From contig JAEEWY010000007.1 of the NCBI GenBank assembly GCA_016291275.1, positions 1-19,371 on the forward strand: 19,371 nt of DNA. Reading direction: 5' to 3'. The notes under the pieces are model-generated. The model did not search any database. It worked only from the letters and a program-made list of their open reading frames with translations, and had not been told where the DNA came from. Of the stretch, positions 7,123-13,698 are shown one piece after another. Every line of letters begins with the position of its first letter. Positions within the stretch are counted from its first letter, which is position 1. The translations under genes were made by a program, and so were the position numbers. Source of the DNA: Methanobrevibacter sp. Its GTDB lineage: Archaea > Methanobacteriota > Methanobacteria > Methanobacteriales > Methanobacteriaceae.

Positions 7123-8265
7123 CTATTCATACCTCAATGCTTCTGTTGGAGCAAGCTTGGATGCCTTATAAGCAGGATAGATTCCACCGATTATTCCAAC
7201 GATAATTGTAATTCCAAATGCAAGAATGAAGGTCTTAGGGGAGTAACCCAATGCAAAATCGGTTACATTGAATAATCTAAGTCCAACTTCAGGAATCAAA
7301 ATTCCAAATATTGATCCGACTATTCCAGATAAGGTTGTCAGTACCAATGTCTCACCTAAAATCATGGTTAAGATCTTTCTGGATTTCCACCCAACTGACT
7401 TTAAAACACCAATTTCCTTTGTCCTTTCATAAACTGCCATGACCATTGTGTTTATGATTCCAATAGCTCCCACAATGATTGCAAGAGCTGAAACTGCAAG
7501 GGTGGCAGTATCCAATATTCCTAAAACATCATTAGCTATTGAAGAGATTTCCTCACTGGTCAATGTTGTAAAGTTCTCATAATCCTCTTCAATTTTTTCA
7601 CTGATTGCTGAATCGTTTACATCTTCACCTGTTTTTACAAGAATACGTGAAACTCCATCATTATCTGTTATATCCTGCAGAGTATCCAATGGAACATAAA
7701 TTCCACTGTCTACAAATGGGCTTCCAGTCTCAAAGATTCCTGAAACATTAAATTCCTTGCCTTGTAGGGTAATGTCATCTCCACGACTTACATTATTTAG
7801 TTCAGCGTATTCCGCTCCAACAATTGCATCTCTAGAGCCATTTTCATACACTTTTCCATCAATGTTTTTTATTCCCATCATATAAAGTTTCTCAGGTGCC
7901 AATCCTACAACAGTGGTTGCAAAACTGCTTCTGGAATCAGAACTGCCTGATTTCAGCCGATCCATATTCATTTCAGTAACCGTTAACGAACCTGCAGCAT
8001 CTATGACCCCAGTCCTATTTTTCATCTCATCGACTATTTCGCTATCTATCATACCTGTGTTTGTGCTGATAGAACTGGAATTGCTGACTGTTATCTCAGC
8101 ACCAACATCATTCAGCGAAGTTTGAACTGAATCCTCCATTCCAGTAGTGATAAGGCCCAATGCCACAATAGTGGTAATCCCTATAGCAATACCAATAATG
8201 GACAATGCACTACGGGTCTTATTCCTAAATGGATTTTTTAAAATTAAATTAATGAATCTTATAAT
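7123..8265 (-). CDS. FtsX/MacB-type ABC permease, probable non-AUG start
   Basis: The membrane partner of the ATPase at 6341-7114. One N-terminal membrane helix (LSIIGIAIGITTIVALGLI) is followed by an external MacB-PCD-like domain of about 200 residues and a C-terminal FtsX domain with three helices and the conserved ERTKEIGVLKSVGW coupling motif. It ends in PTEALRYE, typical of the group. Continuous in-frame coding extends upstream of the TTG at 8205 and reads RFINLILKNPFRNKTRSA, the standard cytoplasmic start of this family. That stretch has no ATG, GTG or TTG back to a TAA at 8275-8277. GGGGAT lies just ahead of ATT (8265) and ATA (8262), so I place the start at 8265 tentatively. A small indel near an out-of-frame ATG at 8270 is the alternative. 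Confidence 0.85.
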   Translation of the reverse strand: MIRFINLILKNPFRNKTRSALSIIGIAIGITTIVALGLITTGMEDSVQTSLNDVGAEITVSNSSSISTNTGMIDSEIVDEMKNRTGVIDAAGSLTVTEMNMDRLKSGSSDSRSSFATTVVGLAPEKLYMMGIKNIDGKVYENGSRDAIVGAEYAELNNVSRGDDITLQGKEFNVSGIFETGSPFVDSGIYVPLDTLQDITDNDGVSRILVKTGEDVNDSAISEKIEEDYENFTTLTSEEISSIANDVLGILDTATLAVSALAIIVGAIGIINTMVMAVYERTKEIGVLKSVGWKSRKILTMILGETLVLTTLSGIVGSIFGILIPEVGLRLFNVTDFALGYSPKTFILAFGITIIVGIIGGIYPAYKASKLAPTEALRYE

Positions 8266-8307
8266 AACATCCCCTTATAAATAATTATTATTTTACTTTT
8301 TAAATAA

Positions 8308-8354
8308 TTAAACTTAACTAAAAAATTATTGAATATTAAGTAAATTAAGTTTAA
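8308..8354. repeat. 10-bp inverted repeat upstream of ABC permease
   Basis: TTAAACTTAA (8308-8317) and TTAAGTTTAA (8345-8354) are perfect reverse complements 27 bases apart, 40-90 bases upstream of the permease start. AT-rich composition makes chance more likely, so the operator role is only a suggestion. The rest of 8266-8498 is A/T-rich; T-runs on the minus strand at 8400-8490 probably end the argD transcript. No other gene is seen there. Confidence 0.35.
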
Positions 8355-8498
8355 ATAATCTGATAAAAAGGATTAAAATAGCTATTAAAAGGATTTAAAG
8401 CTTAAAAAAGAAAAAATAGGTAAAAATAGGAAATAATAGATAAATAAATAAAAAATGAAATAAATAAAAAAGAAAAATTAAAGAAAAAAGAGACTTGT

Positions 8499-9674
8499 TT
8501 AAAGGGAAGCGAATACCTTATCAAGTGCTTCCACAAGTGCATCAATTTCCTCTTCCTTAACCACTAAAGGAGGAGCAAACCTTAATACGTTTCCTGCTGT
8601 ACAGTTGATCAAGAATCCTTCTTCAAGCATTTTGCCAACTATGTCTGCCCCTTCAAAGTTAAGTTCCAAACCTACCAAAAGACCGGAGCCTCTTGCATCG
8701 GTAATGAAATCGTATTTCTCTTTCAATTCAGTTAATTTTTTAAGGAAGTATTCACCCATTTCCTTACTGTGCTCTACAAGATTTTCCTCTTCAAACACGT
8801 CAAAGACTGCATTTGCCGCTGCCCCTGCAAGTGGGCTTCCTGCAAATGTTGTACCATGGTCACCAGGTACAAATCCTCCAGCTACATCCTCTTTTGCCAA
8901 GAATGCTGCCATTGGGAATCCTCCACCAATACCTTTAGCTACAGTCATGATATCTGCATCTATGCCGAATAATTCATGAGCAAATAAAGCACCGCATCTT
9001 CCGAAACCGGATTGCACTTCATCTACAATGATTAATACTCCTTTTTCCTTACATAAGTCATTCAATCCTTTGTAGAACTCTTCGCTTGCTACATGAACAC
9101 CACCTTCACCTTGAACAGGCTCAATGATAATAGCTGCAGTGTTTTCAGTGATTGCTTCCTTAACACTGTCCAAATTGCCGAATTCAACTTTCTTGAATCC
9201 TCTTGGCAGGTTTTCTGTGTAAGGTGCACTGTATTCTGGGTGGTCAGTTACAGATAAGGTCAAGAAGGTCCTTCCGTGGAATGAGTCACCACAGAACAAT
9301 ACTTCATGCTTGCCGCTGTATTTGATTGCAAGCTTAAGTGCTCCCTCATTAGCTTCAGCACCAGAGTTTGCAAAGAAGATTCTGTCAAAATTGGTTGCAT
9401 CCGCCAATCTTTTAGCATAAATGGTAGCAGGTTCATTATAGTAAATGCTTGAAATGTGAATGAGCTTTTCAGCTTGATTTTGAATAGCTTTCACAAGCTT
9501 AGGATGATTGTGACCTAAACAGTTTACAGCGATTCCTGCTAAAAAGTCCAAATACTCGTTACCGTCTATATCCCATACCTTAACCCCTTCTCCATGGTCA
9601 AGCACGATTGGGACTCTGTTGAATGTATTAATGAAATATTTATCTTCAATATCAATGATTTCTTGTGTATTCAT
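8499..9674 (-). CDS. argD: Acetylornithine aminotransferase
   Basis: ArgD transfers the amino group of glutamate to N-acetylglutamate semialdehyde in arginine synthesis; relatives also serve lysine synthesis. The 391 residues are full length for class III PLP aminotransferases. Visible are NSGAEANEGALKLA (residues 103-116), the FHGRT turn (132-136), IIEPVQGEGG (184-192), IIVDEVQSGFGR (215-226) and the Schiff-base lysine K247 in TVAKGIGGGFP. FAGSPLAGAA follows, the usual phosphate-contact segment. ATG at 9674 has GGAG nine bases upstream. The gene stands alone, divergent from the aldo/keto reductase. It may double as the diaminopimelate-branch aminotransferase, but many methanogens use DapL for that, so ArgD is the safer call. 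Confidence 0.95.
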   Translation of the reverse strand: MNTQEIIDIEDKYFINTFNRVPIVLDHGEGVKVWDIDGNEYLDFLAGIAVNCLGHNHPKLVKAIQNQAEKLIHISSIYYNEPATIYAKRLADATNFDRIFFANSGAEANEGALKLAIKYSGKHEVLFCGDSFHGRTFLTLSVTDHPEYSAPYTENLPRGFKKVEFGNLDSVKEAITENTAAIIIEPVQGEGGVHVASEEFYKGLNDLCKEKGVLIIVDEVQSGFGRCGALFAHELFGIDADIMTVAKGIGGGFPMAAFLAKEDVAGGFVPGDHGTTFAGSPLAGAAANAVFDVFEEENLVEHSKEMGEYFLKKLTELKEKYDFITDARGSGLLVGLELNFEGADIVGKMLEEGFLINCTAGNVLRFAPPLVVKEEEIDALVEALDKVFASL

Positions 9675-9728
9675 AAATAAAAACTCCTAATTCTTAAAAT
9701 TATTTAGTAAAATTGAAATGTTTTAAAT

Positions 9729-9748
9729 AATCGATTAATTAATCAATT
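9729..9748. promoter_or_regulatory. 20-bp near-perfect palindrome upstream of argD
   Basis: A perfect 12-bp core GATTAATTAATC (9733-9744) is extended by three more matching pairs on each side with one mismatch, giving 19-20 bp of dyad symmetry. It lies 55-75 bases upstream of the argD ATG, in the shared region with the divergent aldo/keto reductase. It could be an operator for arginine or nitrogen control. AT-only palindromes also arise by chance. Confidence 0.4.
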
Positions 9749-9890
9749 GTAAAAGTTATAAATAATTTAACACAATTATATTTATAGTTTATAATATAAA
9801 AAAATAATTAAAGATTAATTAAATTTAAGACAATGATTGGATTAAAGAAATATTTAATAATAAGTGATAGAAAATATTCGGATTGATTAT

Positions 9891-10934
9891 ATGGCACAGA
9901 TAATATTAGGCAAAACTGGACTAAAGATAGAAAAGAACGGTTTTGGAGCTCTCCCTATTCAAAGGGCTTCATTTGATGAAACCAAAGAAATCGTTCAAAA
10001 GGCTTATGCAAATGGAATTAACTTTTATGATACTGCAAGAGCATACACCGATAGTGAAGAAAAGCTAAATTATGCTTTTGAAGGATTCAATGAAAAATAC
10101 CCAAGGGAAAGCATCATAATAGCTACAAAAACCCAAGGGGAAAACAGAAAGGATATTGAAAAGGACATTAAAGTAAGCCTTGACAATCTTGGCACTGATT
10201 ACATTGACCTTTATCAAATCCACAACCCATCATTCTGCCCTACTGAAGGTGATGGAAGCGGAGCATATGATGCATTATTCGATCTCTATGATGAAGGAAT
10301 CATAAGACACATCGGCTTTACCTCCCATAAGGCAGAGCTTGCTATGGAAGCTATTGAAAGCGGATTGTACGAAACCATCCAATTCCCATTTTCCTACCTT
10401 ACAGGTCCAAAGGAACTTGCTATTGTTGAAATGGCAAGGGCTAACAATGTAGGTTTCATTGCAATGAAAGCAATGAGTGGAGGATTGATTGGAAGCTCTA
10501 AAGCAGCTTACGCTTACATAAATAGCTTTGATAATGTAGTTCCTATCTGGGGAGTTCAAAGAATGTCTGAACTTGATGAGTTCCTATCCTATATGAAAGA
10601 TGAACCAACTCTTGATAAGGAATTGGAAGAAATCATCAAAAATGAAAGAGAGGAATTGCAAGGAGATTTCTGTAGAGGTTGCGGATACTGCATGCCTTGT
10701 CCTGAAGGAATTGAAATATTCCAATGTGCAAGAATGTCCTTATGGATTAGAAGATTCCCATCAGCCCCAAGCTTGACTCCAGAGTCACAAGAGAAGATGA
10801 AGAAAATTGAAGAGTGCACTGAATGCAGGCAATGCGTAAGCAGATGCCCATACGAATTGGACATTCCAGAGCTCTTAAAGAAAAACTATGATGATTATAA
10901 AAAGATCTTATCTGGTGAGATAAAAGTAGATTAA
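9891..10934 (+). CDS. Aldo/keto reductase with C-terminal ferredoxin-like domain
   Basis: A 347-residue fusion of an aldo/keto reductase barrel with an iron-sulfur tail. Numbering from ATG 9891, the catalytic tetrad is D47, Y52 (FYDTARAYTDSE), K80 (ATKT) and H111 (LYQIHNP). The C-terminal part holds FCRGCGYCMPCPEG and, about 45 residues later, ECTECRQCVSRCPYEL, two Cys groups of the 4Fe-4S ferredoxin type. Such proteins are common in anaerobic archaea and clostridia and are thought to couple carbonyl reduction to ferredoxin-like electron carriers; the substrate is unknown. A GTG at 9864 would add nine residues but has poor support. ATG at 9891 begins the usual MAQIILGKTGLKI strand. No obvious partner gene follows; the cyclophilin begins 143 bases downstream. 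Confidence 0.93.
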   Translation: MAQIILGKTGLKIEKNGFGALPIQRASFDETKEIVQKAYANGINFYDTARAYTDSEEKLNYAFEGFNEKYPRESIIIATKTQGENRKDIEKDIKVSLDNLGTDYIDLYQIHNPSFCPTEGDGSGAYDALFDLYDEGIIRHIGFTSHKAELAMEAIESGLYETIQFPFSYLTGPKELAIVEMARANNVGFIAMKAMSGGLIGSSKAAYAYINSFDNVVPIWGVQRMSELDEFLSYMKDEPTLDKELEEIIKNEREELQGDFCRGCGYCMPCPEGIEIFQCARMSLWIRRFPSAPSLTPESQEKMKKIEECTECRQCVSRCPYELDIPELLKKNYDDYKKILSGEIKVD

Positions 10935-10986
10935 TTTTAATTTAAAATAGTTTAAATATTAAGTAAAATAAATTATAAATAGTATT

Positions 10987-11030
10987 TTTTAAAATATGTT
11001 TTTTAAAAATATGTCTTAAAAATATGTTTT
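10987..11030 (+). repeat. Three imperfect tandem copies of a 14-15 base AT unit
   Basis: Three copies of a unit close to TTTTAAAAATATGTT stand side by side between the aldo/keto reductase and the cyclophilin. The T-runs could end the upstream transcript. The array lies 48-90 bases before the cyclophilin start, so it could also affect that promoter. Confidence 0.5.
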
Positions 11031-11077
11031 AACTAAATAAAAAATAACTATCATTAAACAATTGAAACGTGATTATG

Positions 11078-11506
11078 ATGAAAAAAGCAATTATTGAAAC
11101 TGAAAAAGGAGATATCGTATTGGAATTATTCCCTAATGAAGCTCCTGGAACTGTAGCAAACTTTGAAAAATTAGCAAACAGTGGATTTTATGACGGATTA
11201 ACTTTCCACAGAGTAATTCCTAACTTTGTAATTCAAGGTGGATGTCCTATCGGAAACGGTACTGGCGGACCTGGCTGGACCATCAAATGTGAAACTGAAG
11301 GAAACCCACACAAACATGGAACTGGAGCATTATCCATGGCTCACGCAGGTAAAGACACTGGTGGAAGCCAATTCTTCATTACCCACAGTCCACAACCTCA
11401 CTTAGATGGTGTTCACACCGTATTCGGACAAGTTATCGAAGGTATGGATGTTGTAAATGCTATCCGTGCTGGAGACAAAATGTTAAAAGTAACCGTTCAA
11501 GGTTAA
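11078..11506 (+). CDS. Cyclophilin-type peptidyl-prolyl isomerase
   Basis: A 142-residue single-domain cytoplasmic cyclophilin that speeds cis-trans isomerisation at proline and helps folding. Family motifs are FHRVIPNFVIQGG with the catalytic Arg, GTGALSMAHAGKDTGGSQFFI, and LDGVHTVFGQVIEGMDVV. The position of the cyclosporin-contact Trp before LDG is His here (QPHLDG), so weak drug binding is expected, as in many prokaryotic forms. Start: GTG (11069), ATG (11075) and ATG (11078) lie in frame; GTGAT is the ribosome binding site, so an ATG is the real start, and MKKAIIETEKG fits family alignments. No signal peptide. A hairpin terminator follows directly, so it is likely monocistronic. Confidence 0.95.
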   Translation: MKKAIIETEKGDIVLELFPNEAPGTVANFEKLANSGFYDGLTFHRVIPNFVIQGGCPIGNGTGGPGWTIKCETEGNPHKHGTGALSMAHAGKDTGGSQFFITHSPQPHLDGVHTVFGQVIEGMDVVNAIRAGDKMLKVTVQG

Positions 11507-11517
11507 AAATAAGTTTA

Positions 11518-11549
11518 AAGAGTTTTAAACTCTTCTTTTTTTCTTTTTA
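11518..11549 (+). terminator. Hairpin terminator of cyclophilin gene
   Basis: AAGAGTTTTAAACTCTT (11518-11534) folds on itself and is followed by two T-runs. It lies 11 bases after the stop codon. Confidence 0.7.
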
Positions 11550-11614
11550 TTTTTAAAATTTTAATCTATTAAAAATGTTAATTTTTTAAAATTATAATTT
11601 ATAAAAAATTAAAA

Positions 11615-11749
11615 TTAATAGCCGTACTCTTCATCGGCTAAATCCAAATCATCAGGATTTCTAATCATATATCCACATTCATGACATTTGTATGTGTTAT
11701 AATTGATCTCCTCAAGAGCTTCACTACCACATCTTGGACATCTTGCCAT
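11615..11749 (-). CDS. 44-residue zinc ribbon protein
   Basis: A short ORF with a near-perfect ribosome binding site (AGGAGGGTGAAAT directly before the ATG). The protein begins MARCPRCGSEALEE and continues with KCHECGYMIR, giving two CX2C pairs (C4/C7 and C22/C25) that would hold one zinc. An acidic tail DDLDLADEEYGY follows. The fold resembles the zinc ribbons of archaeal TFIIB, TFS and rubredoxin-like small proteins, but it is too short for those functions alone. A TATA element near 11793-11800 predicts a leader of about 20 bases. It converges with the cyclophilin and diverges from the AIM24-family gene. Role unknown; it may bind nucleic acid or protein partners. Confidence 0.88.
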   Translation of the reverse strand: MARCPRCGSEALEEINYNTYKCHECGYMIRNPDDLDLADEEYGY

Positions 11750-11905
11750 ATTTCACCCTCCTTTAATGAATGATTATTTTATAGGAATTACAATTTATAA
11801 AACTTTCTAAAAAATTCCGCTATGAAAAAAACTTTATTTATAAAAATGCATATATATTATAAAAATTAATAAAAAATTAAATAAAAATAATAAATAGGTG
11901 TAAAT

Positions 11906-12586
11906 ATGGAATATGAAATTCGTGGCGGTTCTTTCCCTATTGTAATCTGTACATTGCAAGAAGGGGAAACCATTAAAAATGAAACTGGGGCAATGTCCTT
12001 CATGACTTCTGGAATGAAAATGGAAACCAATACAGGCGGAGGCCTTTTAAAGGGGCTTGGAAGAGCATTGTCTGGAGATAGCTTATTCTTAAACTTCTTT
12101 ACTGCAGAGAACGGCACTCAGCAAATAGGATTCTCAGCACACAGCCCAGGGAAAATCATCCCTTTTAAATTGGATGGAACCAACACCATAATCGGTCAGA
12201 AAAATGCATTCTTGGCTGCAGAGGATTCCGTGGAAATTGAAATATTCTTCAAAAACAAACTTGGAACAGGAATATTCGGTGGTGAAGGATTTATCCTTCA
12301 AAAGTTCTCTGGAGAAGGAATTGTATTCTTGGAAATTGATGGGGAAGTAATTGAACAGGAACTCCAAGAAGGAGAAACCTTACTTTTAGATCCGGGACAT
12401 CTCGCTGCAATGGAAGAGACTGTTGGATATGAGATTGAAAGAGTTAAAGGTGCTAAAAACATATTATTCGGTGAAGGACTCTTCTTTGCTAAAATACAAG
12501 GCCCTGGAAAAGTTTGGATTCAAACCATGCCTATCAGCAAATTAGCTGAAGCAATCATCCCATTCATTCCAACAAGTAGCGGATGA
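11906..12586 (+). CDS. AIM24 / TIGR00266 family protein
   Basis: A 226-residue beta-rich protein of the AIM24 family. Visible hallmarks are the opening YEIRGGSFPIVICTLQEGETIKNETGAMSFM (given here only as the region at residues 3-33), the METNTGGGLLKGLGRALSGDSLF loop at about 39-61, and the repeated beta strands QKFSGEGIVFLEIDGE and FAKIQGPGKVWIQT at the end. The family is widespread in prokaryotes and has a mitochondrial relative in yeast; its biochemical role is not settled, and no function is assigned. There is no signal peptide or membrane helix. ATG at 11906 is preceded by AGGTG, and TATA-like stretches lie at 11833-11860. A strong hairpin terminator follows, so it is probably transcribed alone. 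Confidence 0.9.
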   Translation: MEYEIRGGSFPIVICTLQEGETIKNETGAMSFMTSGMKMETNTGGGLLKGLGRALSGDSLFLNFFTAENGTQQIGFSAHSPGKIIPFKLDGTNTIIGQKNAFLAAEDSVEIEIFFKNKLGTGIFGGEGFILQKFSGEGIVFLEIDGEVIEQELQEGETLLLDPGHLAAMEETVGYEIERVKGAKNILFGEGLFFAKIQGPGKVWIQTMPISKLAEAIIPFIPTSSG

Positions 12587-12614
12587 TAATATTAAAAGCA
12601 ATTAAAATTACAAT

Positions 12615-12644
12615 AAAAAGTTTATTAATACAATAAACTTTTTT
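12615..12644 (+). terminator. 12-bp perfect hairpin terminator of AIM24 gene
   Basis: AAAAAGTTTATT (12615-12626) pairs with AATAAACTTTTT (12632-12643) around AATAC, and T-rich repeats continue to 12681. This is among the strongest terminators in the window. Confidence 0.8.
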
Positions 12645-12681
12645 ACTTTTTTTACCTTTTTTTACCTTTTTTTACTTTTTT
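12638..12681 (+). repeat. Tandem T-rich repeat
   Basis: Four units close to CTTTTTTTAC (9-10 bases) plus a partial fifth follow the AIM24 terminator. Multiple T-tracts make a fail-safe stop for archaeal RNA polymerase, protecting the tetR promoter just downstream. Confidence 0.7.
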
Positions 12682-12695
12682 AAAACTATTTGACC

Positions 12696-12739
12696 AAGTT
12701 TTCCAACTTATTTTAAAATTTTTAAACAAGGTTATATAA
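12696..12739 (+). promoter_or_regulatory. tetR promoter with upstream dyad
   Basis: The TATA box TTATATAA is at 12732-12739. Its centre is 25-26 bases before the ATG at 12761, so the predicted transcription start is the start codon. AAGTT-TTCC-AACTT (12696-12709) is a perfect short dyad upstream and a candidate operator. There is no Shine-Dalgarno sequence. Confidence 0.55.
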
Positions 12740-12760
12740 TATGAAACTATATCTATAATT

Positions 12761-13351
12761 ATGTTATTTGAAAGGGAAAACACAGAAGAAAAAATCATGA
12801 CCGCTACTTTTAATATTGTTCAAAAAGAAGGTGTTCAAAAAGCAACAACTAAGAAAATAGCTGCCGAAGCTGGAGTGAATGAAGTTACCATCTTTAGAAA
12901 ATTTGAAAATAAAAAAAATCTGATAGAGGCTACTAAAGATTACTATATGACAAAGCTTCTTTCCAAACTGGAAGAAACCTTCGATTTTGATGAGAATGAC
13001 AGCATCGAAGAGTATCTTAAAGGTAGTTTTCATGGAATTCTGGATTTTTCACAAGAGGATATCAGCATTATCAGAGTTGCCATGCAAGAAATAAATGGAG
13101 AGTCCGATAAGAAACTTTTAATTTCCCGAATCACTGATACAATTATCAATAAAATGGAAGAATTCTTTAAATTGCAACTGGAAAAAGGAGAGATAAAGAA
13201 TGTGAACTCCAAAGCCATATCAGTAATGTGTTTTAGCATAATCTTCCAATCCACTATTTTATGGCAAATATATGGAAACAATAAAGATATGGATTCAGAC
13301 ATTTTCGCAGATGACTATTTAGATATCATCTTTAATGGAATAAAACCTTAA
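12761..13351 (+). CDS. TetR/AcrR-family transcriptional regulator
   Basis: A 196-residue regulator. The N-terminal HTH covers about residues 8-55: TEEKIMTATFNIVQKEGVQKATTKKIAAEAGVNE (region only) leads into the recognition helix and the typical TIFRKFENKKNLIEA. The rest is the variable all-helical ligand domain, with Trp and Phe-rich helices near the C-terminus. TetR proteins usually repress efflux or metabolic genes until a small ligand binds. No transporter is directly adjacent on the same strand. The nearest candidate target is the palindrome-bearing promoter 60-90 bases downstream of its stop. Its own mRNA appears leaderless. Ligand unknown. Confidence 0.9.
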   Translation: MLFERENTEEKIMTATFNIVQKEGVQKATTKKIAAEAGVNEVTIFRKFENKKNLIEATKDYYMTKLLSKLEETFDFDENDSIEEYLKGSFHGILDFSQEDISIIRVAMQEINGESDKKLLISRITDTIINKMEEFFKLQLEKGEIKNVNSKAISVMCFSIIFQSTILWQIYGNNKDMDSDIFADDYLDIIFNGIKP

Positions 13352-13412
13352 ATAAAGACTAAATTGCTACTCATTAATCAAATAAACAATTATTATTGTT
13401 TATTTTAGCATT

Positions 13413-13435
13413 TTACTATGCAAGTAAGCACTTAC
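13413..13435 (+). promoter_or_regulatory. Overlapping TetR-type palindromes
   Basis: GTAAG-CA-CTTAC (13424-13435) is a perfect dyad. It overlaps a second one, TTACT-ATGCA-AGTAA (13413-13427). The three half-sites look like classic TetR-family operators. They end three bases before the BRE of the promoter at 13438-13456 and about 60 bases after the tetR stop, so the adjacent TetR protein is the natural candidate to bind. Confidence 0.6.
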
Positions 13436-13437
13436 AT

Positions 13438-13456
13438 TCGAAAATCTTTATATAAT
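13438..13456 (+). promoter_or_regulatory. Strong orphan BRE/TATA promoter
   Basis: TCGAAAATC followed by TTTATATAAT is close to the strong methanogen promoter consensus (BRE CGAAA then TTTATATA) usually seen at stable RNA genes. It points to the plus strand, where no ORF follows before the converging gene at 13699-14715. The predicted start is near 13475-13478. Confidence 0.7.
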
Positions 13457-13474
13457 AAGGTTTTTATATATAGT

Positions 13475-13569
13475 AGTGTGAGCTATAATCACACTATAAC
13501 CAAAAAAAGAATTCATATATAAGACCTTTAAAAATTCGCAACATATAAAAAATTTGTTTAATTTTTTAT
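13475..13569 (+). ncRNA. Candidate small RNA driven by the orphan promoter
   Basis: The predicted start falls exactly on a hairpin, TAGTGTGA (13474-13481) with TCACACTA (13489-13496). About 50 A/T-rich bases later ATAAAAAATT (13545-13554) pairs perfectly with AATTTTTTAT (13560-13569) around TGTTT, a terminator-like ending. This would give an RNA of about 95 bases; if it reads through, the long hairpin at 13578-13629 and T-runs at 13633-13650 give about 175 bases. No tRNA, C/D or H/ACA box signature is visible. Only a GTG-started 14-codon frame exists inside, which I do not credit. Existence is inferred from promoter and structure alone. Confidence 0.45.
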
Positions 13570-13577
13570 CAACCTTT

Positions 13578-13629
13578 AATTACTGTAAGAAGTGTTTCTG
13601 CATCTATGATGTGGATCACTACAGTAATT
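13578..13629. repeat. 52-base long imperfect hairpin
   Basis: AATTACTGTA (13578-13587) pairs with TACAGTAATT (13620-13629). Inside, GTG (13592-13594) pairs with CAC (13617-13619), and CTGCATC (13598-13604) pairs with GATGTGG (13608-13614, two G-U pairs) around TAT. Its GC content is above the surroundings. It could be the 3' domain of the small RNA, a transposon-derived palindrome or a bidirectional terminator. Confidence 0.65.
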
Positions 13630-13698
13630 CTATTTTTAAAAAACTTTTTTCAATATACATTTCCCTAAAAAATAATAATTTATTTCTATTTTTAAAAA

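Noticed and set aside
8605..8979. 124-residue plus-strand ORF opposite argD
   Set aside because: It is antisense to the well-conserved argD, is Ser/Pro-rich without any recognisable motif, and lacks a ribosome binding site.
9864..9890. GTG start adding nine residues to the aldo/keto reductase
   Set aside because: The added residues do not resemble the family start and the ATG at 9891 begins the conserved first strand.
10987..11030. CRISPR array
   Set aside because: The units are 14-15 bases, directly adjacent and AT-only; there are no spacers.
11069..11077. GTG start of the cyclophilin gene
   Set aside because: The GTGAT is best read as the ribosome binding site; the same arrangement precedes the flavoprotein at 4810.
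13578..13629. C/D box sRNA, because ATGATG occurs in the loop
   Set aside because: No CTGA box D or D' pairs with it in proper position; the ATGATG lies in the apical stem.
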